Shown: positions 1-6,898, counted from the stretch's first letter. The stretch: 21,418 nucleotides of DNA from Candidatus Sulfopaludibacter sp. SbA3 (GCA_945861845.1 CAMAWS010000002.1:1-21418); one strand, 5' to 3'. Program-made: numbers and translations. The notes: generated from the sequence alone by a model not told the origin.

Positions 1-113
1 ATTTGAGATGCAGGATTCGTCCAATTTCCAAATGTCTCATCGCCACCTTTGTTATGAAGGTAGGTTCTGCTAGCTTTAGTGTTTGGCCTCTATATAGAAA
101 AGGAGAAACCCCA

Positions 114-365
114 ATGTCGAGCCCTACCCCCGATGATCTGAAGAACGAACTGGAAAAACTGCGTGCGGAAAACGAACGACTGAAAAAAGGCAGCTCACGG
201 GCCATGAGTTTAAAAGTGAGCGAAAAGGGTGGCGTCTCCGTTTACGGTCTCGGCCGCTTTCCGGTGACCTTGTACAAGGAACAATGGAAGAAGTTGCTGG
301 ATATGAGCGATGAGATCCGCAACTTTATTGCGGCCAACGACAGCCAGTTGAAATCCAAGGAATAA
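114..365 (+). CDS. Small conserved coiled-coil protein, 83 aa
   Basis: I chose the ATG at 114 because a good ribosome binding site (AAGGAG, about 100-105) precedes it; the frame is also open upstream, but that part reads like leader sequence. The first ~25 residues are charged and heptad-like (LKNELEKLRAENERLKKG), which suggests a short coiled coil. A compact conserved-looking block follows (KVSEKGGVSVYGLGRFPVTLYKEQW, given here as KVSEKGGVSVYGL and GRFPVTLYKEQW). I recognise this pattern from small uncharacterised proteins of soil bacteria, but no function is known to me. It is cytosolic by composition, with no signal peptide or membrane segment. It converges on the DUF2007 gene; the two stop codons are only 2 nt apart. 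Confidence is high that it is a gene, and function is unknown. Confidence 0.8.
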   Translation: MSSPTPDDLKNELEKLRAENERLKKGSSRAMSLKVSEKGGVSVYGLGRFPVTLYKEQWKKLLDMSDEIRNFIAANDSQLKSKE

Positions 366-367
366 GA

Positions 368-622
368 CTAGTCTTCGGGAAGCTCCCCGGCTTCGAGCAT
401 GAGCCGCGCGTCTTCGGCCATGCTGGCGGGAACGAGGAAAGTCACAGGCCGGCCCCTGGGATTGAATACCGACCCACGAAAAGCTCCCCGAAAAGCGTCG
501 TACTCGTCCTCACCCCGCGTGAGGAACGGTATGCCCGCCCCTTCAAGCACAGACTTGATAATGGCGACCTCCGTGGGATCCACGCTCTCAAAGACAACTT
601 CCAGGGGTTCTTCATTCTGCAT
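368..622 (-). CDS. DUF2007 family (putative signal-transducing) protein, 84 aa
   Basis: The N-terminal half has the DUF2007 pattern: a strand (EVVFESVDPTEVAII) followed by a helix (SVLEGAGIPFL) and a later strand with a small-residue loop (VTFLVPASMAEDARLML). DUF2007 domains have a PII/ACT-like ferredoxin fold and are often called putative signal-transducing, without a defined ligand. Eighty-four residues is the usual size for a stand-alone copy. It lies 64 nt downstream of the broken hicA on the same strand and is probably the last gene of that leftward cluster. No clear Shine-Dalgarno is visible. The family call is fairly confident; the physiological role is unknown. Confidence 0.7.
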   Translation of the reverse strand: MQNEEPLEVVFESVDPTEVAIIKSVLEGAGIPFLTRGEDEYDAFRGAFRGSVFNPRGRPVTFLVPASMAEDARLMLEAGELPED

Positions 623-686
623 TTTCAGTATTCATTGGGCTGTGTGATAACCGAGTAACGGGCGAAAGTGAGAAGAGGCCCGTCTA

Positions 687-907
687 TCAGGCCTCGAAGT
701 CGCTTTTGGGCAGGTGACTCTGGCGAATGATGGACAGGAGAGTTCCTGTCTTGATTTCGCGATGATTGGGAACTGGAACCGTGATTGTTGAGTGTGTTCC
801 CGCTTTTGCATGACGATATGACTGCCGCGGCGACGCACTTCACTGAATCCGTGTCCCTGCAAAATGGCGCAGACTTCGCTACCGGAGAGGACCCGAAGCC
901 TACCCAC
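687..907 (-). pseudogene. hicA: hicA toxin, broken by a single-base frameshift
   Basis: Translation from the GTG at 907 gives the N-terminal half of a HicA (YcfA/PF07927) mRNA interferase: LSGSEVCAILQGHGF, then VRRRGSHIVMQK with the catalytic His of the GSH motif. The frame is then lost. The typical C-terminal half (STITVPVPNHREIKTG, then LLSIIRQSHLPKSDFEA) continues in a different frame and ends at a TGA at 687-689. Adding one base at the run of three G (C on +, about 799-801) would restore a 73-residue protein. The GTG start overlaps the hicB stop by 8 nt, as expected for a coupled toxin-antitoxin pair. Either the toxin is inactivated or this is a homopolymer sequencing error. The uninterrupted readings of this stretch (to 632 or 625) carry non-HicA tails. 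Confidence 0.85.
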
Positions 908-1124
908 GATTCACTTCGAAACGGGTCACGAAAACAGGTTCACGCAGTCTTTGCTGGACTTCGGTTGGCTCAGCAGTCTCAAGGAATAGCTCGACGGCCT
1001 CCCTCAAATTTGCTGTGGCATCCTCAATCGTAGGACCTTGGCTTGCGATATCAAGTTCCGGACACAATGCGACATATGCGTCTTCGTCCCGCTCGACAAT
1101 TGCGGTGTAACTAACCCTTGCCAT
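900..1124 (-). CDS. hicB: HicB-family antitoxin, 74 aa
   Basis: This is a short HicB-type (UPF0150/PF15919) antitoxin. The motifs VSYTAIVERDEDAYVALCPE, LDIASQGPTIEDATANLREA and VELFLE form the usual partial RNase H-like fold that caps HicA. I start it at the ATG at 1124 (MARVSYTA); an upstream in-frame ATG at 1178 would add 18 residues unlike the family. No separate C-terminal DNA-binding domain is visible, so autoregulation would depend on a partner or on the short tail. It sits upstream of hicA (order hicB-hicA, the reverse of E. coli) and overlaps it by 8 nt. Because the toxin frame is broken, this antitoxin may now be an orphan. Confidence 0.85.
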   Translation of the reverse strand: MARVSYTAIVERDEDAYVALCPELDIASQGPTIEDATANLREAVELFLETAEPTEVQQRLREPVFVTRFEVNRG

Positions 1125-1193
1125 ATAAATCGGAGTGTACTTCAGATACCCAGCGTGTGGTCTTTGCCATTGATCCACGACCAGAAGCTTGAC

Positions 1194-1403
1194 TCAGTTC
1201 CGGTGAAAGACGATGGACCAGAAGGTGCGAACTGCCTGCATTTTTGATTGGTAACGGGAGCGAAGGCTTTTGCGGAATTTTTCCGGTGTATCCACCCAGC
1301 CCTTCCGTTTGAGTTGAGGCAGGTCCACGGATAGAAACAGCAGGCCTTTGGGCGCCTCGGATGGGTGGAACATCCATGTGTCGGGCTGTTTGGGATTCAA
1401 CAT
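1194..1403 (-). CDS. Small hypothetical protein, 69 aa, coupled to the gene before it
   Basis: This frame starts with an ATG whose A is the last base of the preceding gene's stop (TGATG at 1405-1401). That arrangement is typical of translational coupling and supports a real gene. The protein reads MLNPKQPDTWMFHPSEAPKG, with later segments KGWVDTPEKFRKS and a basic tail. The pairing of a FHPSEAPKG stretch with WVDTPEKF recalls short segments seen in assorted phage and bacterial hypothetical proteins, but I cannot name a family. There is no signal peptide or membrane segment. It lies between the 89-aa gene and hicB on the same strand. The frame is also open upstream to 1481, but that part overlaps the neighbouring gene. 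Confidence 0.55.
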   Translation of the reverse strand: MLNPKQPDTWMFHPSEAPKGLLFLSVDLPQLKRKGWVDTPEKFRKSLRSRYQSKMQAVRTFWSIVFHRN

Positions 1404-1672
1404 CAGTTTGATTCCACCGGGGCATCGATATCGGTATCGACTATTCCCTGCTGCTCGGAGCGGAAGGATTCCAACGCCCACTGGTCGTTCACTTCCTCGT
1501 GCCGCAGGAGGTACGAGTTGCCATCATCGGCGCGCACGCGAAAGTACCGGGCATCCGGCGTGCTCCATTGGTCCTCGACGGACTCGATAAACAGGACGGC
1601 GTCCTCGATCCAGAACTTAATCGGGCGTTCATCAGCTTTGTTTCCGGAATAACATTCCACGCGAATTTTCAT
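1403..1672 (-). CDS. Small conserved protein, 89 aa
   Basis: The sequence starts MKIRVECYSGNKADERP and continues with DQWSTPDARYFRVRADDGNSYLLRHEE. This is a pattern I recognise from a conserved small family of Acidobacteria and other environmental bacteria, probably DUF6504, although I am not certain of that number. The predicted structure is mostly beta, cytosolic, with no export signal. The ATG at 1672 matches the usual family start; an alternative ATG at 1681 adds only three residues. The C-terminal tail after about residue 70 is acidic and does not look conserved. It is the first gene of the leftward cluster that runs into the 69-aa protein and hicBA. Function is unknown. Confidence 0.7.
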   Translation of the reverse strand: MKIRVECYSGNKADERPIKFWIEDAVLFIESVEDQWSTPDARYFRVRADDGNSYLLRHEEVNDQWALESFRSEQQGIVDTDIDAPVESN

Positions 1673-1894
1673 AATGCCCACCTACTATGAGGCTTCTGCT
1701 TTCAATCCAGGATGAGATGAACGCTGCTACGACGGAGGAGAGCGCTTGCCGCTTCACGGAGTATACGCAGTATAGACGCTTTCGACCCAGGATGCTCTGA
1801 TCATATTCGGGCTGGACAGTCCCCTCCCCTGACTTTGCCCAACAAATCGTATTTCCTTCTTGACGACGCGCGAAGCGCATCCGAATAGCTGTAG

Positions 1895-1913
1895 GCGCGG
1901 TCTATGACCGCGC
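1895..1913. repeat. Perfect 8-bp-arm hairpin, probable interspersed palindrome
   Basis: GCGCGGTC at 1895-1902 and its exact reverse complement GACCGCGC at 1906-1913 are separated by TAT. The flanking bases (CTGTAG before it) resemble a palindromic intergenic repeat I have seen in GC-rich soil bacteria, where a CTACAG would close the other arm. Here that outer arm is missing and the next bases belong to the sigma-54 remnant. No second copy occurs in this window. Confidence 0.6.
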
Positions 1914-1915
1914 AC

Positions 1916-1975
1916 ATTGCCGTCAATTGCGGGGCGATCCCGGAGAATCTTGTGGAGAGCGAACTGTTCGGTTAG
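1916..1975 (+). pseudogene. Remnant of sigma-54 activator AAA+ domain
   Basis: In frame from 1916 the codons read IAVNCGAIPENLVESELFG and then TAG at 1973. This matches the segment of NtrC-type sigma-54 interaction domains between Walker A and the GAFTGA loop, where VNCAAIPENLLESELFGHE is the common form. No Walker A precedes it and no GAFTGA follows in any frame, so this is an isolated 19-codon fragment. It begins 3 nt after the hairpin at 1895-1913, suggesting that a rearrangement joined them. Confidence 0.65.
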
Positions 1976-2254
1976 GCATCGCCTATGTCTTTCTTGGAAA
2001 ATAATGACTATGGGATTTGTCCTTGATGACATTACCCGAAACATCCTAGGCCGGGATTTTTCAGGCTGGTAAACATCGGTTTCGACGAACACCATCAAAT
2101 CTTCCACGTCAGCCGCCGCACTTGATCCACGAAATCAGAACCCTAACAACGGCAGAGGATCTGCGGGCTTTATCGTGTGCTCGCGAGTTTGGGTCCGGCC
2201 TGCAGCGGACTCCCGGACCTCCTATGACCGAGGGTGCCGATAAAACCTAAGTGA

Positions 2255-4573
2255 ATGATTGTCTATTCCTCTTCGAAGTCCCAGTTTCAAGCCGATGTCA
2301 TGACGAATGACATCGGAAACATCATTCTCAAGGCGTACACCGCGCGAACCGGGCGCACTACTGGCAAGTCGGAGATCGATTCCTGGATACACTCGCTGCG
2401 ATACATGGATAGCGTGTTAAACGATGGCGATATCCCGGGCGACGCGGGTGTCGCCATCGAGTATCACATTCCACAAACATCAAAGCGGATCGATTTCATC
2501 CTGACCGGAAAGGACGAGCAGCAGCAGGATACGGCGGTTCTTGTTGAACTCAAGCAATGGCAACATGCGGGGTTGACGGACCAGGACGCCATTGTCACAA
2601 CTCGATTCAAACATGGCGAGAAACAGACGCCACATCCTTCGTACCAAGCGTGGTCGTACAAGCGGCTTCTGGAAGACTTCAATCAGACGGTCCAGGAAGA
2701 ACATATTCAGCTCTATCCATGCGCCTATCTTCACAACTACGAACCTGACGACTGTATTACCAACCCGTTCTACCAGGACTACATTGCGAAGGCCCCGTTG
2801 TTTCTGAAGAACGATGCGAAGAAGCTGCAGAACTTCATTAAGAGGCACGTCAAGCACGGTGACAATGACCAGATCATGTACCGGATTGATCATGGCAAGA
2901 TCAAGCCGTCCAAGAACCTCGCCGATTATCTAGCCTCGATGCTTCTTGGTAATGAAGAGTTCACGATGATCGACGACCAGAAGGTGGTTTACGAATCGGC
3001 TTTGACTGAGGCCGCGCGAGCTTCACTTGGCGGAAAGCGTGTACTGATCGTTGAAGGTGGCCCCGGGACTGGAAAGTCGCTGGTAGCGATCAACCTGCTC
3101 GTCGCAATGACAAGCCGGGAGCTGGTGGTCCAGTACGTTACCCGAAATTCGGCGCCGCGAGTTGTTTACGAAGCCAAGCTGACCAACTCGTTCAAGAAAT
3201 CCCACATCTCGAACATGTTTAGTGGCTCTGGGTCATTCCATTCGATCGAGGCCAACAGTTACGACTGCCTCATCGTCGATGAAGCGCACCGCCTCAATGA
3301 AAAGTCCGGGATGTATGCAAATCTCGGCGAAAACCAAATCCACGAAATTATTCGTGCGAGCCGCTGCAGTGTGTTCTTCATTGACGAAGATCAAAAGGTG
3401 ACGCTCAAGGATATCGGAGATAAGCGTGAGCTTCGCCGGTGGGCAAAAATGGAGGGCGCCAAAATCACGGAACTCACGCTTGAATCGCAATTTCGTTGCA
3501 ACGGGTCCGATGGGTACCTTTCCTGGCTGGACAATACCCTTCAGTTAAGACCAACCGCAAATGAGACGCTGGATGACGTTGGATATGACTTCCAAATCGT
3601 CGGTACACCAGGCGAACTTCATGCCTGGATACGCGAAAAGAATGAGGAAAAGAACAAGGCGCGCATGGTTGCGGGATACTGCTGGGACTGGGTCAGTAAG
3701 AAACAGCCGCAGCTAAGAGACATCGCAATCGGCGATTACAAAGCAACATGGAATTTGGATACGGATGGTCAAGCCTGGATCATCAAGCCCGACTCCGTCA
3801 GCGAAGTTGGCTGCATTCATACCTGTCAGGGTCTCGAATTGGATTACGTCGGGGTGATCGTAGGCGCGGACATGGTGGCCCGCAATGGCCGAATCATGAC
3901 GCGACCTGAAGAACGATCCAGCATGGATCGCTCGATCCACGGCTGGAAAGCCCTGATGAAGAAGAACCCGAAGGAAACTCAGGAACGCATCGACTCCATC
4001 ATCAAGAACACGTATCGCACGCTGATGACCCGAGGACAAAAAGGGTGCTACGTATGCTTCGTCGATGAAGAAACCAGAAGCTATTTTGAGAGTCGCCTGG
4101 GGCTGCATGCGGCGGAACTCGTTCCGTATTCCAACGCGCTCCCGTTGTTCGACTTGAGGGTCGCCGCCGACGCTTCCTACAAAGATCTTGAAGGCTATTT
4201 CTCAAATTCGGAAAACTTCAAATGGCATCGTGTCAGCGGCGGTCCGTTTCCCAGGGACAGATTCCTGGCTCTCGTGGAAGGTGATTCCATGGAGCCGGAC
4301 ATTGCTGACGGCCAGCTTTGCATTTTCCGGAAAGATCCCGGCGGCAGCCGGAATGGCAAGATCGTCCTGTGCCGAATCGGTGGATTTGCCGGCGACGAGC
4401 CCATCGCCGTAGTCAAACGATATCGAAGCGCCCGGACGGCATCAGCGGACAGTATCGGCGAAGCTAAGGCTATCGTTCTCTCTTCATTGAACGAAAATCA
4501 TGACGACATTGTATTAACCAGCGGCGACCATCTGTCGATCATCGGAATCTTCGAACGAGCAGTTAAGGAATAA
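2255..4573 (+). CDS. DUF2075 nuclease-helicase fused to an S24/LexA-type peptidase, 772 aa
   Basis: Three modules are visible. Residues ~1-200 hold a PD-(D/E)XK-like nuclease (Asp80 in RIDFIL, then Glu98-Leu-Lys100). Residues ~255-615 are a DUF2075/Schlafen-group-3-like SF1 helicase with Walker A EGGPGTGKS (267-275), DEAH (342-345), ESQFRC near 410, HTCQGLELDYVGVIVGAD (522-539) and TRGQKGCYVCF (592-602). Residues ~665-770 are an S24 peptidase domain, with Ser678 in EGDSMEP and Lys721 in AVVKRY forming the LexA/UmuD-type dyad. A canonical Ala-Gly cleavage site is not evident; the linker has VAADAS near 636-641. The start at 2255 matches DUF2075 proteins (MIVYSSSKSQF), though no strong ribosome site is seen. 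The defence-island context suggests a nucleic-acid-targeting immune or repair factor whose activity may be switched by proteolysis; that role is inferred. Confidence 0.85.
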   Translation: MIVYSSSKSQFQADVMTNDIGNIILKAYTARTGRTTGKSEIDSWIHSLRYMDSVLNDGDIPGDAGVAIEYHIPQTSKRIDFILTGKDEQQQDTAVLVELKQWQHAGLTDQDAIVTTRFKHGEKQTPHPSYQAWSYKRLLEDFNQTVQEEHIQLYPCAYLHNYEPDDCITNPFYQDYIAKAPLFLKNDAKKLQNFIKRHVKHGDNDQIMYRIDHGKIKPSKNLADYLASMLLGNEEFTMIDDQKVVYESALTEAARASLGGKRVLIVEGGPGTGKSLVAINLLVAMTSRELVVQYVTRNSAPRVVYEAKLTNSFKKSHISNMFSGSGSFHSIEANSYDCLIVDEAHRLNEKSGMYANLGENQIHEIIRASRCSVFFIDEDQKVTLKDIGDKRELRRWAKMEGAKITELTLESQFRCNGSDGYLSWLDNTLQLRPTANETLDDVGYDFQIVGTPGELHAWIREKNEEKNKARMVAGYCWDWVSKKQPQLRDIAIGDYKATWNLDTDGQAWIIKPDSVSEVGCIHTCQGLELDYVGVIVGADMVARNGRIMTRPEERSSMDRSIHGWKALMKKNPKETQERIDSIIKNTYRTLMTRGQKGCYVCFVDEETRSYFESRLGLHAAELVPYSNALPLFDLRVAADASYKDLEGYFSNSENFKWHRVSGGPFPRDRFLALVEGDSMEPDIADGQLCIFRKDPGGSRNGKIVLCRIGGFAGDEPIAVVKRYRSARTASADSIGEAKAIVLSSLNENHDDIVLTSGDHLSIIGIFERAVKE

Positions 4574-4637
4574 TGACCGAGTTCCAGGCGTCTCTTCCCT
4601 GCTCGAATGTCTTTGATTGTCCGCGTATCCGTAGCTC

Positions 4638-5000
4638 TCACCTCAGTCCCCTAGTTTTCTCCAGTTTCACCCAGATCACAGCACCGCTCGGATGCTCGTA
4701 AGGCTTCGGCCTTTTCAATTGAGTGGAGCGGCCGAGTACCCAAGCGTACGTCGTCTTATATCGAAGCCCAGGGAGATCGATCGGCCGCGAGCCGATCTTG
4801 CTCGCGTTCGCCTTCAGTTCTTTCAGAGAAAGTGGACCTACTACATCGACGAGATCGCATGTGCCCAAGATGAGCCCACTTCCTGCTCGGATCAGAGCAA
4901 TGCGTCCGCGAATTTTAGTCCGTGACCCACGGATTTCCCATGTCTTCTTGCCCGCGAGAATCTTCTCGATCCATGGTGATCGTATGATCAGTCCACGCAT
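4638..5000 (-). CDS. ASCH-domain protein, 120 aa
   Basis: The N-terminus MRGLIIRSPWIEKILAGKKT followed by WEIRGSRTKIRGRIALIRAG is the hallmark of an ASCH/PUA-like domain (a beta barrel that binds RNA or modified nucleosides). A second conserved stretch (TYAWVLGRSTQLKRPKPYEHPSGAVIW, seen here as YAWVLG and the KPYEHPSGAVIW block) supports it. Small stand-alone ASCH proteins include nucleoside amidohydrolases and RNA-binding factors; which applies is not clear. It is transcribed opposite to its neighbours and is convergent with the helicase-peptidase gene, 64 bp away. The ATG at 5000 is the natural start and a possible GAGG-type site sits about 5 nt upstream. It is likely an accessory gene of the defence island, although ASCH genes also occur elsewhere. 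Confidence 0.8.
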   Translation of the reverse strand: MRGLIIRSPWIEKILAGKKTWEIRGSRTKIRGRIALIRAGSGLILGTCDLVDVVGPLSLKELKANASKIGSRPIDLPGLRYKTTYAWVLGRSTQLKRPKPYEHPSGAVIWVKLEKTRGLR

Positions 5001-5012
5001 GGTTCACCTCAG

Positions 5013-5132
5013 TCAGTCATTCACGAACTGCGCCAGCCGATGTGCATCCAGCGCCTCACGTGCAAAGGCAAATACTCTAGCACTCACTACGGATTGATCG
5101 CTGTAGATCGCTACGTCTCGCTCGGTTCCATC
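5013..5132 (-). pseudogene. Possible 3' tail of a degraded gene upstream of the ASCH gene
   Basis: On the minus strand a frame ending in TGA at 5013-5015 reads RDVAIYSDQSVVSARVFAF and then AREALDAHRLAQFVND. Its composition looks like a real alpha-helical C-terminus. It has no ATG; the only start is a GTG at 5087 giving 24 residues, and an in-frame TGA closes it at 5133-5135. The stop lies 12 nt upstream of the ASCH start, the spacing expected for an operon partner. I do not recognise the family. It may be the remains of a gene once co-transcribed with the ASCH gene. Confidence 0.35.
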
Positions 5133-5248
5133 TCAGGAATTCGAAGCTTTCTATGTGCCGCGGCACTTTTGACGTTAACGATGCCGACCTTTGTTGTTCG
5201 CAACCTCGAGTCAATTATCTTTTTGGGCCAAAAGTAAACCGTGAGAAC

Positions 5249-6094
5249 ATGCCAGCCTTAACAAACGCAGCTAACTGCAGAAACATGAATATGTTGCGAG
5301 AACCGATAGTGTCCCCCAAACAAACAGATCAGAAGAAGCAGTTTCGGTCTTCCCGGCCGTACTCGTCCAAAATCATCAAAGCCGGGGCTCTGATCGCGGA
5401 CACGAAGACTTTGCTTTCCCACTGGGATGTCAAAACCTCGGTGGCGGACAACATCCATCGGGTACAGCGAGAGAATGTCTTCGGGAAATCCTCCCGTTCC
5501 CGTGTTAACGCCATCCTGGCGATCTTTCGGCAGCGATACCTCACGGAAGAATCAGTGACACGGGCACTTGCCACCCTCGTCCGGAGAAGGTTTCCGACCG
5601 CAGCTCTGGCACGGTTGCTATATTTTCATGCTGCACGTGCGGATCAGTTGCTGCACGATGCCGTCACCGAGATTCTCGTGCCGATGCAGGCACGGGGATT
5701 GGTGGACATCGATGCCCAGAATTTCCAGCGATCCCTGGCAAAGTGGGTGGAGGAAGGAAAGACGACTGGGCATTGGTCGGAACCAACCATCACCCGGATT
5801 TCGCAAGGACTGCTCTCGGCTCTTCGAGATTTTGGCGTCCTCGAAGGAGCTGTTCACAAGAAGATCTCTTCCGCCTTGCGAAGCCGGGATCGCTTTGGTC
5901 GTCGCCATCTACTCGGCGCTCAAGAGGCAGTCCGTCCAGGCGGGCATGGTAATCCTTGGCGACTTGAGTATTCAGGGGAACATCAAGCCACTGCGTTCCT
6001 TGTCAGAGCCGCTCCAGGTCGTCATGGACAACGGCGCACGCAAGGCACTGATCCCGCTGGAGAACAAACGAAACTTTCTCGAAGTGTCCGGTGA
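5249..6094 (+). pseudogene. brxA: brxA (DUF1819), 3'-truncated and fused out of frame to brxL
   Basis: Residues ~45-209 counted from the ATG at 5249 match the BREX protein BrxA (DUF1819/PF08849): SSKIIKAGALIADTKTLL, then SRVNAILAIFRQRYLTEES, LARLLYFHAARADQLL, RSLAKWVEEGKTTGHWSE and LRDFGVLEGAVHKKISSA. After about 5875 the family pattern stops where BrxA should go on for roughly 50 more residues. The remaining ~72 codons, to a stop at 6092-6094, are an out-of-frame reading of brxL and are arginine/glycine-rich noise. BrxA is a small DNA-binding protein needed for BREX restriction; without its C-terminal part it is probably inactive. Start choice is uncertain: ATGs at 5249, 5285 and 5291 are possible, and the frame is open from 5153. 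No strong ribosome site is seen. Confidence 0.85.
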
Positions 6095-6170
6095 CATCGT
6101 CGAACGAGTTGATCCAGTTTTCTTCTCCGACCCGATGACGGCGGCGATGAAGGCGTTGGGGATGACGTGA
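5877..6170 (+). pseudogene. brxL: brxL, C-terminal remnant (Lon-like domain)
   Basis: In the frame one base different from brxA, codons from about 5883 read AGIALVVAIYSALKRQ, then LGDLSIQGNIKPLRSL, MDNGARKALIPLENKRNFLE and DPVFFSDPMTAAMKALGMT, ending at TGA 6168-6170. This is the C-terminal Lon-protease-like end of BrxL, the AAA+ DNA-binding factor of type 1 BREX that normally has over 650 residues. Everything upstream (N-terminal domain and AAA+ core) is missing. The exact break lies between about 5873 and 5883; the two residues before AGIAL cannot be assigned to either parent with certainty. There is no start codon or ribosome site of its own. The following DUF429 frame overlaps its stop. 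Confidence 0.85.
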
Positions 6171-6178
6171 GATTTAAA

Positions 6179-6898
6179 ATGACAACTCTGTACGGTGTAG
6201 ATGGGTGTAAGGGAGGATGGCTTGTATCGCGGAGTGTGCCCGATGGAGATGCGCTCGGTATACCCAGTTTCTCGGTCACAACGGATCTCCGTCATATCTT
6301 CGAGAAAGCCATTCAATGCCAGGCTATTGCGATAATCGATGTCCCGATTGGTCTGTGCGATGCGGGAGCACGGAACTGCGACCTCGCAGCGCGTAAAATC
6401 CTCCGCCGTCCCCGTAGTAGTAGCGTATTTCCCCCGCCTTTTAGAAGAACTCTCCAGGCGACGACCTATCGAAAAGCTTGTGAATTGAACTGCCGTGATG
6501 GTGGTCCGAAGGTCACGCAGCAAACCTTCAACATCATGAAGGGTATCCGTGATGTCGATGGCCTGATTACACCCAAGTTGCAGAACCGGGTTCGTGAGGC
6601 CCATCCGGAAGTGACATTCGCCCAGTTGGCCGGAAGCCCGATGAAGTTCCGAAAGAGGACGGTTCCAGGAATTGTCGAGCGTTTGGCGGTCTTGGCGGCA
6701 AATGGAGTCAACCTCACACGAGAAACGATTCAATCTGAGCGATTGAGGCTCGGCCGGTCCTTGGTCAAACCTGACGACATCGTCGATGCTGCGGCATGCC
6801 TGGTTACGGCTTGGCGAGTTTACCGGAAAGCATACGTTGTAATCCCAAACAGTAAACAGGTCGATGCGGAACAATTACGTATGGAGATCGTTTCGTAG
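6179..6898 (+). CDS. DUF429 predicted RNase H-like nuclease, 239 aa
   Basis: DUF429 (PF04250) proteins are predicted RNase H-fold nucleases. Acidic residues sit in the expected places: Asp8 in YGVDGCKGGW, Asp54 in AIIDVPIGL, Glu140 in REAHPEV, and Asp200/Asp203 in PDDIVDAAACLVTAW. The length (~240) is normal for the family. I chose the ATG at 6179; an in-frame GTG at 6167 overlaps the brxL stop as GTGA and would add four residues, suggesting translational coupling to the last BREX gene. The reading frame is intact although the operon in front of it has collapsed, so it may be under selection of its own or decay may be recent. Its role is unknown; a defence-associated nuclease is a reasonable inference from position. 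Confidence 0.85.
   Translation: MTTLYGVDGCKGGWLVSRSVPDGDALGIPSFSVTTDLRHIFEKAIQCQAIAIIDVPIGLCDAGARNCDLAARKILRRPRSSSVFPPPFRRTLQATTYRKACELNCRDGGPKVTQQTFNIMKGIRDVDGLITPKLQNRVREAHPEVTFAQLAGSPMKFRKRTVPGIVERLAVLAANGVNLTRETIQSERLRLGRSLVKPDDIVDAAACLVTAWRVYRKAYVVIPNSKQVDAEQLRMEIVS

Larger units (their letters stand above)
1682..2254. other. Gene-free region with hairpin and gene debris
   Basis: No intact gene could be supported in this 573 bp. Frames open here on the minus strand have no recognisable family pattern and overlap the debris. The stretch contains a perfect GC-rich hairpin (1895-1913), a short reading-frame remnant of a sigma-54 activator (1916-1975), and downstream (about 2135-2250) an open + frame reading TLTTAEDLRALS that may be a second scrap. 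It presumably also contains the promoter for the helicase-peptidase gene at 2255, but no convincing -35/-10 pair stands out. Confidence 0.6.

Noticed and set aside
1754..2107. 117-codon minus-strand frame in the gene-free region
   Set aside because: It crosses the hairpin and the antisense of the sigma-54 remnant and has no family pattern or ribosome site.
2135..2250. TLTTAEDLRALS open frame as a histidine-kinase remnant
   Set aside because: A short resemblance to the LTTAEAVRxLS start of acidobacterial sensor proteins, but too few residues to call; noted only within the gene-free region.
5972..6874. 300-codon open frame on the minus strand across brxL and DUF429
   Set aside because: It is antisense to two recognisable protein families and shows no domain of its own.
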